From an uncultured Alphaproteobacteria bacterium (GTDB taxonomy: Bacteria > Pseudomonadota > Alphaproteobacteria > RF32 > CAG-239): a stretch of 16,472 bases of DNA. The translations under genes were made by a program, and so were the position numbers. A model generated the notes under the pieces. It saw only the letters and a list, made by a program, of their open reading frames with translations, did not search any database and was not told the origin of the DNA. The stretch is from NCBI GenBank assembly GCA_934229625.1, contig CAKQDU010000020.1, positions 1 to 16,472 of the forward strand. The letters run 5' to 3'. Shown here piece after piece: positions 1-5,130 of the stretch (the first letter of the stretch is position 1; every line of letters starts with the position of its first letter).

Positions 1-80
1 TTTCCTCATAATCTAACTTCCATTGCTGTATTTGCGGCGTGTTATAATAAACATTATTTAGGTAATTTTTGTTTAATTGG

Positions 81-120
81 CACATCTATATTATAAAAGT
101 TCTTTTACATTATAGATGTG
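81..120. terminator. Long AT-rich hairpin, possible terminator
   Basis: The arms CACATCTATA (81-90) and TATAGATGTG (111-120) are perfect complements, and inner bases continue the pairing (AAAAG/CTTTT around a TT loop), giving about 18 of 20 possible pairs. The plus-strand exit has only short T runs, so it may be a weak or bidirectional terminator for a gene left of the window, or a cruciform site. No gene is supportable in 1-80. Confidence 0.4.
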
Positions 121-131
121 TTTGATGTTTA

Positions 132-356
132 TAGTTGCTTTGCAGAAAAAACGTATTTATACGATGATGAATGTTAAGGCCTTAGAATAACGCCGCTCTG
201 CACTAAAAGTGCGGTCAAATCGCAAAGTCTGTAGCGTTAATAGCACCATCAGTAAACCGGTGGGTATCTATCTGAATTTTTGCTACCGTTTGCGGAAACT
301 TACTTTTGCTTCTAAATATCAAAATGAATGTGATGCTTCTCTTCCTTTGCCTCTTG
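132..356. repeat. Direct repeat A, copy 1 (~225 bp)
   Basis: This block is about 90% identical by eye to 1116-1333 and in the same orientation. The main difference is a 6-bp insertion near 163 relative to copy 2. Its central hairpin (around 246-263) is imperfect here and perfect in copy 2. No coding frame is convincingly conserved between copies: aligned minus-strand frames differ by non-synonymous changes and one has an early stop. It is probably a non-coding dispersed repeat. Confidence 0.75.
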
Positions 357-464
357 CTTTATTTTTTGATTAAAATTTTCTTTTTTTGTATTATGTCTCT
401 TTATCTTTGTTTATCTTATCAAACGTGTATCTGTTTTATTTTCTAATTTTTATTTATAAAGTAG

Positions 465-493
465 TTGTATAATTTTTATAAAAAGTATATAAT
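465..493 (+). promoter_or_regulatory. Sigma70-type promoter for the 47-aa/3-TM gene pair
   Basis: TTGTAT (465-470) is followed by a 17-bp spacer and a perfect TATAAT (488-493). The predicted start near 500 leaves a leader of about 90 nt before the first ATG at 591, with a small perfect hairpin (GTATCA/TGATAC, around 545-560). The rest of 357-590 is AT-rich intergenic DNA in which nothing else is visible. Confidence 0.6.
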
Positions 494-590
494 AAATTGA
501 ATCGCCTATTGATATTAAGTATAGATAAACACTATATAGCTGGTGTATCAATGATGATACGTTGGTTAAATATATTATAGGAGAAAAAAT

Positions 591-734
591 ATGCCGATAC
601 CAGTATGGTTAGCAGGTTTAGCAATTAGAAGCGGAATGAAAGAGGGGATAAAAGAAGCTATTCCTCCGCTTAAAAGAAAATTAAGAATAAAACTTTTAAA
701 TGAGGGAGAAGATTATATAAGAACTAAGTGGTAA
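591..734 (+). CDS. Small hypothetical protein, 47 aa
   Basis: The ATG at 591 follows a strong AGGAG ribosome binding site, a short distance upstream, and a good promoter at 465-493, so this short frame is likely translated. The product starts MPIPVWLAGLAIRSG, a short hydrophobic stretch, followed by a very basic helix-like half (residues about 16-38, rich in Lys and Arg). It is not recognised. The next gene begins 19 bp downstream, so they probably form an operon. It could be a small membrane-active peptide or a remnant of the C-terminal end of a larger protein; the sequence does not decide. Confidence 0.55.
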   Translation: MPIPVWLAGLAIRSGMKEGIKEAIPPLKRKLRIKLLNEGEDYIRTKW

Positions 735-753
735 CAATATAAGGTCTGGGAAA

Positions 754-1059
754 ATGCAAAAAATTTGGCAACAAGCGAAACGTATAATAATTTTTTTAAG
801 TCTTTGGGCTATCGTAACAGGTTTGACAGCTAGTGCTGTTTTTGCATTATTTAATTATTTTGCCAGTGATGAGCAAAGAACGCTGTTTAAAAATATGAAA
901 CTTGAAGCATATTTAAGCGATTTGAGTTTTGTCAGCTTCTTAATACTCTATATATTGGGTGTGCCATTCTTAAGAAAATACATCAAAAATAATTGGTTGT
1001 TCACGCTTGCTTGCGTTATTACCTATCTTCTCATTTTCATAATCCTATTCTTAATCTAA
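754..1059 (+). CDS. Small inner-membrane protein, three predicted TM helices
   Basis: The product is 101 aa with hydrophobic segments at roughly residues 8-32, 55-73 and 80-100, so it is almost all membrane. The start is ATG 754 with a weak AAGG 14 nt upstream; translation may be coupled to the 47-aa gene just before it. The family is not recognised. Its second helix ends in a G-x-P-x4-5-Y pattern followed by a basic stretch and Trp, loosely like the small membrane protein at 6867. That similarity is weak and only suggestive. Holin-like or immunity-like roles are possible. The gene pair is flanked by direct repeats (132-356 and 1116-1333), which suggests an insertable module. Confidence 0.6.
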   Translation: MQKIWQQAKRIIIFLSLWAIVTGLTASAVFALFNYFASDEQRTLFKNMKLEAYLSDLSFVSFLILYILGVPFLRKYIKNNWLFTLACVITYLLIFIILFLI

Positions 1060-1115
1060 TTCTTTCGTTTGTCGCCGATTTTATCACTTTGTGGCACTAA
1101 ATAAACCGTATTTAT

Positions 1116-1333
1116 TAGTTGCTTTGCAGTAAAAACGTATTTATATGAATGTTAAGGCGTTAGAATAACGCTGCTCTGCATTAAAAGTGCGGTCAAATCG
1201 CAAAGTTTGTAGCGTTAATAGCACCACCAGTAAACTGGTGGGTATCTATCTGAATTTTTGCTACCGTTTGCGGAAACTTACTTTTGCTTCTAAATATCAA
1301 AATGAATGTTATGTCTCGCTTCCTTCGCCTCTT
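1116..1333. repeat. Direct repeat A, copy 2 (~218 bp)
   Basis: This is the second copy of the block at 132-356, starting at TAGTTGCTTTGCAG in both. It contains a perfect 7-bp hairpin, CCACCAG (1224-1230) / CTGGTGG (1235-1241), with loop TAAA. Apparent reading frames across it look accidental: they have no ribosome binding site and the frames are not conserved in copy 1. Confidence 0.75.
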
Positions 1334-1376
1334 TGTTTTACGTATAACCGACGTACACGGGATTTGAACCCCAAAA

Positions 1377-1473
1377 AAAGATTGTCCGACTAGACTAGAG
1401 GCGGACTTTGGAACGCAGGTGAGGCAAAGCCGAACAAGGACGCAGCGGCAAAGCGTCAGCACCGACAATCTTT
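1377..1473 (-). terminator. Branched palindromic element, likely terminator of prepilin gene 1
   Basis: The outer arms AAAGATTGTC (1377-1386) and GACAATCTTT (1464-1473) are perfect complements. Inside lie two further perfect stems, GTCCG (1384-1388)/CGGAC (1402-1406) and GACGC (1439-1443)/GCGTC (1453-1457); the first overlaps the outer arm, so these are alternative folds. On the minus strand the outer stem is followed by seven T's, 5 bp after the stop codon of the prepilin gene, as expected of an intrinsic terminator with an oversized loop. It could equally be an inserted palindromic element. Confidence 0.5.
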
Positions 1474-1477
1474 ACTT

Positions 1478-2251
1478 CTAAAACTCAAAAATTATGCCGC
1501 AAGACTTATCCGCAGGGCAATAGCTGCATAGTTCGTTTATACGGCTTAAAGATAGAGTATTAAGACAATTTCTGCCTTTACTGCAATAATTATCGCCGTA
1601 AAAAGTATAAGCTGTTCCCGGATTATGAATATAGTAGGCATTGTATAGTGATTCTTTTAAGGGAATAGCTAAGTTCTCAAATAATTGCACACATAGTTTT
1701 GATGGAAAATTGATAGAAACCGAACCATTTTCCCCTGCATTTGTTTGAGCTCCCAAAAATAAGTCTACAACTAAACGATTATTGCGCGAGAAAATATTTA
1801 GGTTGTTGCCATAGGCGTCTAAAAGCGCACGATTGGTCAACTGTTTCCAGGTCGGAGGCACTAGTTTTGCGGCTATGACAAAGTCAACAAGTCTGTCGTT
1901 ATCATTGTCTTGGCCTTTACTATTCTTTTGAAATTCCGGTAAATATTCCAATAATCCATACATTAAGTATACATATTCTTCCGTTGCTTTGTTTATTTTA
2001 TATTGTTCCATCGCTTTGGAATATCCGGCAATTCCTACGACAGACAACACCCCGATAATCGCCAATACGCCTAGCATTTCAATCATTGACCGCCCTAGCA
2101 GGTTTGTCTGTTGGGTCACTACTAGCGCTTTTCTCGCTCGTGTACCTCGTTGTACATGTCGCTCCAAAAGTGCGGCGTATTGACGCACAACATCCAAACC
2201 CTTAAATGTGATGTTGTTTCTTTCGGCGTCATTGCGAGCAACGCGAAGCAA
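1478..2251 (-). CDS. Type IV prepilin-like protein 1 (phase-variable candidate)
   Basis: This is a type IV pilin-like surface protein. The prepilin peptidase site is GRSMIE at residues 53-58 counted from the TTG at 2251, with cleavage after Gly so that Glu is at +5, followed by a hydrophobic helix (LGVLAIIGVLSVVGIAG). The mature part is about 204 aa. Six cysteines match the three paralogues: one before LF, YC, NC, then C-x2-C and a last SC. The TTG start has no good ribosome binding site. The frame stays open upstream to about 2395, and an ATG at 2415 with a GAGGAAAG site lies in another frame, separated by a CT repeat (2378-2392). I infer the true start is 2415 when the repeat is in frame, giving a leader of about 107 aa. 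The leader contains a palindromic repeat (2227-2257) read as LLRVARND. Confidence 0.8.
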   Translation of the reverse strand: MLRVARNDAERNNITFKGLDVVRQYAALLERHVQRGTRARKALVVTQQTNLLGRSMIEMLGVLAIIGVLSVVGIAGYSKAMEQYKINKATEEYVYLMYGLLEYLPEFQKNSKGQDNDNDRLVDFVIAAKLVPPTWKQLTNRALLDAYGNNLNIFSRNNRLVVDLFLGAQTNAGENGSVSINFPSKLCVQLFENLAIPLKESLYNAYYIHNPGTAYTFYGDNYCSKGRNCLNTLSLSRINELCSYCPADKSCGIIFEF

Positions 2252-2257
2252 TCCAGA
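2227..2257 (-). repeat. Palindromic (REP-like) element inside the prepilin 1 leader
   Basis: The minus strand reads GGATTGCTTCG then CTCGCAATGACG, with complementary ATTGC and GCAAT. The same element lies in prepilin genes 2 (2758-2791) and 4 (16297-16327), in the same orientation and reading frame relative to each gene. It resembles the dispersed palindromic repeats of several proteobacteria that can sit in-frame in genes, as Rickettsia palindromic elements do. Confidence 0.65.
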
Positions 2258-2377
2258 ACTCTTTATAGAGTTGCTACTGAACTTGTTATTTCCAAATGTG
2301 TGATTTTTTACGTCGAACTCTGCAGAAACACGCTGAGCGGCAAAAAATACGCCTTTAATCAGATGTTTAGGATTTGC

Positions 2378-2392
2378 AGAGAGAGAGAGAGA
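2378..2392 (-). repeat. CT dinucleotide tract, candidate phase-variation repeat
   Basis: The minus strand reads T followed by seven CT units, eight codons after the ATG at 2415. In the present state the ATG frame ends after 18 codons at a TGA. The distance from 2415 to the pilin-frame TTG at 2251 is 164 nt, so loss of one CT unit (162) or gain of two (168) joins the ATG to the pilin frame. The same kind of tract starts at 16460 in prepilin gene 4 and runs off the window. Confidence 0.65.
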
Positions 2393-2412
2393 CCTTTGAA
2401 TAGCTTATTTTT

Positions 2413-2423
2413 CATCTTTCTTT
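2413..2423 (-). promoter_or_regulatory. Start codon and ribosome binding site of the prepilin 1 leader
   Basis: On the minus strand GAGGAAAG precedes ATG at 2415-2413 with normal spacing. The leader begins MKNKLFKGLS, similar to MFKGIEFF of prepilin 2. This is by far the best initiation site upstream of the gene, although it is currently out of frame with the pilin core. Confidence 0.6.
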
Positions 2424-2453
2424 CCTCTAAAATTATGTTGTTTACACTCCAAT

Positions 2454-2481
2454 TCTATAACAGCCTTTTTTCATAAGTCAA
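2454..2481 (-). promoter_or_regulatory. Promoter of prepilin gene 1
   Basis: On the minus strand TTGACT (2481-2476) is followed by a 16-bp spacer and TATAGA (2459-2454). The predicted transcript starts about 30 nt before the ATG at 2415. It lies just outside the left arm of the inverted repeat at 2512-2535. Confidence 0.55.
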
Positions 2482-2511
2482 CCGGAAAAATCAAAGCGTT
2501 ATTATGGTCGA

Positions 2512-2535
2512 AAGTGTGTAAAAAAAACGACCGTT
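2512..2535. repeat. Inverted repeat, left arm (24 bp, perfect)
   Basis: This arm (AA, GTGTGT, eight A, CGACCGTT) is the exact reverse complement of 2670-2693. The 134 bp between the arms are intergenic and carry candidate promoters. The pair could bound an invertible segment or be the terminal repeats of a 182-bp non-autonomous element. No obvious target-site duplication is seen at the outer edges. Confidence 0.8.
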
Positions 2536-2579
2536 TAAAATGGACAGTTTTTAGGCTGTTTTTTATAGTCTAGCAAAGG

Positions 2580-2609
2580 TTGCCGGAATTTGCAATAACT
2601 TTTTATATT
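2580..2609 (+). promoter_or_regulatory. Candidate promoter of prepilin gene 2, between inverted repeats
   Basis: TTGCCG (2580-2585) is followed by an 18-bp spacer and TATATT (2604-2609), or 17 bp and TTATAT. It points towards prepilin gene 2 and leaves a leader of about 90 nt that includes the hairpin at 2657-2692. A weaker outward-facing match (TTGCAA, 17 bp, TAGACT) exists on the other strand. The match is only moderate. Confidence 0.4.
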
Positions 2610-2656
2610 TGCGATGTTTTTTGCTGTTTTATGAGAATTATCAGCGTCTTATTCTG

Positions 2657-2692
2657 AGTGTGTAAAAATAACGGTCGTTTTTTTTACACACT
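2657..2692. repeat. Near-perfect hairpin next to the prepilin 2 ribosome binding site
   Basis: AGTGTGTAAAAATAACG and CGTTTTTTTTACACACT pair at 16 of 17 positions around a GT loop. It overlaps the right arm of the 24-bp inverted repeat and ends 2 bp before the AGGAGG that starts prepilin gene 2, so it could act as a terminator-like or translation-affecting structure in the leader, or as a protein binding site. Confidence 0.6.
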
Positions 2693-2693
2693 T
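2670..2693. repeat. Inverted repeat, right arm (24 bp, perfect)
   Basis: This is the exact reverse complement of 2512-2535. It ends 13 bp before the ATG of prepilin gene 2 and is itself half of the local hairpin at 2657-2692. Confidence 0.8.
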
Positions 2694-2706
2694 GAGGAGG
2701 AATAAG

Positions 2707-3438
2707 ATGTTTAAGGGTATAGAATTTTTCAATGGAAAGAGCAGGGGCGAGGGGTTTGGATTGCTTCGTCATTACACTCCTCGCAATGACGTTTGCAGCG
2801 TGGGGCGTTCCATGATAGAAATGCTCGGCGTATTGGCGATAGTCGGAGTGCTAAGCGTCGGCGGTATCGCTGGTTATTCCAAAGCGATGGAAAAATTTAA
2901 GCTGAACAAAACTATTAGCGAATACAGCTATCTTATTTATGGGCTATTAGAGCATGTTGATGATCTGCGTCATTTGTCAGGCAATGTCAATGCAGTAGGC
3001 GTTAGAAATGTAGTAGAAAGTCTGAATTTGCTTCCCCAATCATGGAAGCAAGCCAATAACCCGGGGATGCCAAACGCTGCTGTACGAGATAATAACGGCA
3101 ATATTATAAACATTTTCATCCGCTATAACTATTTAACTTTTGACTTTTATTTAGGCGGCTGGGATGAAAGTGCAACCGAGACAAGCAATCTTCTTTCATC
3201 CGGATTTTCCGCTAAGGTTTGTACCGAAATGTTCAGCAATTTAGTAATTCCGCTGTCTTCCTCAATTCATAGGGCGTATATGTACGACAGCAGTAAAAAT
3301 AATCAACCCTTTTGGGGCGCAGCGTATTGTTCAGCCAATAATCAATGTTTGTCTTCTCTGACCTTGGCTAAAATTAACGATATTTGCCGCTCTTGCAATA
3401 AATCGTCAGCCCATTGTGCGATAGTTTTAGAATTTTAG
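2707..3438 (+). CDS. Type IV prepilin-like protein 2
   Basis: This is a paralogue of the other three prepilin-like proteins. ATG 2707 is chosen because AGGAGG (2695-2700) sits 6 nt upstream; an in-frame TTG at 2692 would fall inside the ribosome binding region. The product is 243 aa. The leader is about 33 aa and reads through a palindromic repeat (LLRHYTPRND). The site GRSMIEM follows, with Glu at +5 after cleavage, then a helix ending GIAGYSKAMEKF. The mature part (about 210 aa) has the family pattern: SWK, a D-N-N-G-N turn followed by IFIR, the LGG motif, and six cysteines (KVC, YC, QC, C-x2-C, HC). It probably sits in the inner membrane and is processed by a prepilin peptidase. It converges with prepilin gene 3. 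Confidence 0.85.
   Translation: MFKGIEFFNGKSRGEGFGLLRHYTPRNDVCSVGRSMIEMLGVLAIVGVLSVGGIAGYSKAMEKFKLNKTISEYSYLIYGLLEHVDDLRHLSGNVNAVGVRNVVESLNLLPQSWKQANNPGMPNAAVRDNNGNIINIFIRYNYLTFDFYLGGWDESATETSNLLSSGFSAKVCTEMFSNLVIPLSSSIHRAYMYDSSKNNQPFWGAAYCSANNQCLSSLTLAKINDICRSCNKSSAHCAIVLEF
2758..2791 (+). repeat. Palindromic (REP-like) element inside the prepilin 2 leader
   Basis: The plus strand reads GGATTGCTTCG then CTCGCAATGACG, the same ends as in prepilin genes 1 and 4. Here CGTCATT and AATGACG also form a perfect 7-bp stem. It is translated as GLLRHYTPRND inside the cleaved leader. Confidence 0.6.
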
Positions 3439-3453
3439 AACTTATGCTTGAGC

Positions 3454-3482
3454 CTCGGCAAAAGTATGATTTTCTGCCGGAG
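3454..3482. terminator. Hairpin between convergent prepilin genes 2 and 3
   Basis: CTCGGCA and TGCCGGAG pair with one bulged base, extended by A/T pairs. It lies between two convergent stop codons (3438 and 3493) and may serve both genes. There is no long T tract on either side, so termination would be weak. Confidence 0.45.
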
Positions 3483-3492
3483 TTTAAGTCTA

Positions 3493-4185
3493 TTAAAAGG
3501 TTAAAGAAATGTCGCAAAAAGTCTGCCCATCGCAAGATGAACATGCTTTATTCATTTTGGCAAGCGTAACATCTCGCAGACATTGCAGACCATCTGAGCA
3601 ATAACTGTCACCCCAAAATTCTTCAACATCAGGCTGTACATAAAGATAAACATTTCTAACAGCCGAGTGCAGCGGATAAAATACGTTATTAAACAGGGCA
3701 AGACAGGTTTGTTTAGAAAATCCCTCTGCAAGGGTCTTCCCATCATCATTTTTGCGATAGCCTCCGATATTAACACTAAAACCTAGTATATTATTACGAG
3801 AAAAAATAGCAATCGGATTGCCATTAGAATCATATATGCGTAAATTATCTATTTTTTTCCAAGAAGTTGGGGTAATTGCCGAAGCCTGCAAAGTATCAAC
3901 CAATCCAAAAGTATTTGAGGTTGAGTTAATATATTTCAATGAATCTAAATGTTCAATCAAGCCATGCAGCACAAAAGAATATTCTTCTGATATTTTATTG
4001 ACTTTCCATTTTTCCATCGCTTTGGAGTAGCCTGCAATTCCTCCGACTGTTAAAACGGCAATAATAGACAGCACGCCGAGCATTTCTATCATACTCCGCC
4101 CGTACTGCACGCCATCTGCTGGTAATTCATTTGCATCTGGTGCAAATTGCGAACAAAGACGGCCGAATTGATTTTGGTTCATCAT
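3493..4185 (-). CDS. Type IV prepilin-like protein 3
   Basis: The product is 230 aa. The start is ATG 4185 (or the adjacent ATG 4182), preceded by AAGGAAG on the minus strand. The leader is 29 aa, the shortest of the four, and lacks the palindromic repeat. The site G|RSMIEM has Glu at +5, followed by a helix ending GIAGYSKAMEKW. The body keeps the family landmarks: a HGLIEHL helix, TSWK, SNGN then IFSRNN, IGG, and six cysteines (TC, YC, QC, C-x2-C, FC). The C-terminal half differs strongly from its paralogues between these landmarks. The upstream region holds a structured RNA with an intrinsic terminator (4218-4412), suggesting control by premature termination. It was probably generated by duplication within the family. 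Confidence 0.85.
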   Translation of the reverse strand: MMNQNQFGRLCSQFAPDANELPADGVQYGRSMIEMLGVLSIIAVLTVGGIAGYSKAMEKWKVNKISEEYSFVLHGLIEHLDSLKYINSTSNTFGLVDTLQASAITPTSWKKIDNLRIYDSNGNPIAIFSRNNILGFSVNIGGYRKNDDGKTLAEGFSKQTCLALFNNVFYPLHSAVRNVYLYVQPDVEEFWGDSYCSDGLQCLRDVTLAKMNKACSSCDGQTFCDISLTF

Positions 4186-4217
4186 AACTTCCTTTCTTAT
4201 TTTGTTAAATCAGTAAT

Positions 4218-4242
4218 AAAAAAAGCCATCGGCAAGATGGCT
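4218..4242 (-). terminator. Intrinsic terminator before prepilin gene 3
   Basis: On the minus strand AGCCATC, loop TTGCC, and GATGGCT are followed by T's, giving a perfect 7-bp stem ending in seven T's. It points towards prepilin gene 3, so it stops transcripts arriving from the structured RNA upstream. Confidence 0.8.
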
Positions 4243-4412
4243 GGAAGTTAGTAGGCTATTAAAAGTAAAAATAGTGTAGCATATTAGCTATTGCGAATAT
4301 AGCATATTTTGCTACCTTCCAGCTCACGCTAGAAGGTATGTTTATTTAACGTCTAAACAATAAGACGTACTTTTAAGAGGCTACTACACCCCAGACAGAC
4401 TATCGCCTATCT
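4218..4412 (-). ncRNA. Structured leader RNA or small RNA upstream of prepilin gene 3
   Basis: On the minus strand an outer stem (4386-4370 with 4265-4249, 15 of 17 complementary) encloses three hairpins: ACGTCT/AGACGT (4368-4349), an 11-pair stem with one U-G and a GUGA tetraloop (4338-4313), and GCTAT/ATAGC (4303-4287). A perfect intrinsic terminator follows at 4242-4218. A promoter at 4448-4420 would start the transcript near 4412. The class is not recognised. It may be a riboswitch-like attenuator for prepilin 3, whose ATG is 32 nt past the T tract, or a free small RNA of about 195 nt. Confidence 0.55.
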
Positions 4413-4419
4413 AACAGAT

Positions 4420-4448
4420 ATTTTACTGAAATATTGCACGAAAGTAAA
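4420..4448 (-). promoter_or_regulatory. Promoter of the structured RNA
   Basis: On the minus strand TTTACT (4448-4443) is followed by a 17-bp spacer and TAAAAT (4425-4420). The predicted start is about 4412. The remaining bases up to 4559 are AT-rich intergenic DNA with nothing else visible. Confidence 0.5.
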
Positions 4449-4559
4449 GTATTTTTTTATTCTCAATCGTTAGTTTTTAGTTTACAAATAAGCAACCCTT
4501 GCATTTAAAGGTTTTATTACCTAACTAAAGAGCATAAACTTATAGTTTTAGGAATAACC

Positions 4560-5017
4560 ATGACTGATAAAGAAACTCTACCACTAAAAGCCGCACGCAA
4601 GTTAAATTTGCTGATTTTGCAAAATGAAGCTCTGGCAAAAAACAAAAGCCTACAAGAAAAAATAATCGCTTGGAGCTTAGATATGCTGGAATAAGCTCGT
4701 GCTGATTGGAGCGATATGCATAATGCAATATTAGACGCTGTTATAACCTGCGACCGCAGAAAAGAAGCCATTAGAAGGGGAAAAGCGCGAGATAATAAAT
4801 ATGCTCATTTAGAAAATATTTTAAGGAGTTGCAAAAGCAAAAGTTTACTGAATATCAAAAATTAGGAAAGAAAATGACTGCCAATGGTTTTGTCGGGTGG
4901 TTTTTAGAAAATATACCAGATGAAGTAATAATACCATACAAGCCAAGCAATCAATACAATAAATTGATAAAATTAGCCGAAGAAAACAATCGCGAGTTAA
5001 AGAAAAATCACCCATAG
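4560..5017 (+). pseudogene. Broken coiled-coil gene (nonsense plus frameshift)
   Basis: ATG 4560 has AGGA 6 nt upstream and opens a 44-codon frame ending MLE-stop (TAA 4692-4694). The same frame continues past the stop (ARADWSDMHNAILDAV...) until about 4823, after which the continuation (KELQKQKFTEYQK..., ending KKNHP at 5017) lies in another frame. The simplest reading is an ancestral gene of about 150 aa in which a CAA became TAA and one A was lost near 4823. The product would be helical and charged, probably coiled coil, with no recognised domain. An alternative is two short genes, the second starting at ATG 4874 (AGGAAAG upstream). The family is not recognised. Confidence 0.6.
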
Positions 5018-5043
5018 AATGCAAAAGGGGATTCTTGCATTTT
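5018..5043 (+). terminator. Possible terminator after the broken gene
   Basis: AATGCAA (5018-5024) and TTGCATT (5035-5041) pair perfectly around a 10-nt loop, with a very short T run after the stem. It directly follows the stop codon at 5017. Confidence 0.4.
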
Positions 5044-5085
5044 GTGCCGGATAAACAAGGGTTTTGCTCTGTATTAAAGTGATAG

Positions 5086-5101
5086 TTGCAAAATTTTGCA
5101 A
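5086..5101. promoter_or_regulatory. Perfect 16-bp palindrome upstream of the lysozyme gene
   Basis: TTGCAAAATTTTGCAA is a perfect palindrome 30 bp before the lysozyme ATG, in a promoter-like position. It could be an operator for a dimeric repressor. No clear -35/-10 pair was found nearby, and such AT-rich palindromes can arise by chance. Confidence 0.35.
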
Positions 5102-5130
5102 TAATTTTATTTTAATTAGGAGAAAAAGAA

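Larger units (their letters stand above)
2176..2392. repeat. Direct repeat B, copy 1 (prepilin leader block)
   Basis: This block is closely similar to 16246-16472 in the same orientation relative to a prepilin-like gene. It covers the 5' leader of prepilin gene 1. The part next to the palindromic repeat differs (about 2262-2274 against 16329-16356), while the flanks are nearly identical. Both copies are open in the pilin frame throughout, so the block codes for a shared N-terminal module (around ANPKHLIKGVFFAAQ) in both genes. Confidence 0.8.

Noticed and set aside
207..215. AAGTGCGGT, identical to the Haemophilus uptake signal core; also at 1185-1193
   Set aside because: Both sites are the same position in two copies of one repeat, so this is one occurrence by chance; nothing else links the window to Pasteurellaceae.
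1356..1373. GGGATTTGAACCCC, like the T-arm of a minus-strand tRNA
   Set aside because: The T-stem is broken by the A/T run and no acceptor or anticodon arm with proper spacing could be built; at most a tRNA-like scrap.
1193..1468. Minus-strand 91-codon frame across repeat A copy 2
   Set aside because: It has no ribosome binding site, runs through the terminator-like element, and the frame is not preserved in repeat copy 1.
2150..2476. Plus-strand 108-codon frame opposite the prepilin 1 leader
   Set aside because: It is the shadow of the leader and palindromic repeat, with no ribosome binding site and no protein-like composition.
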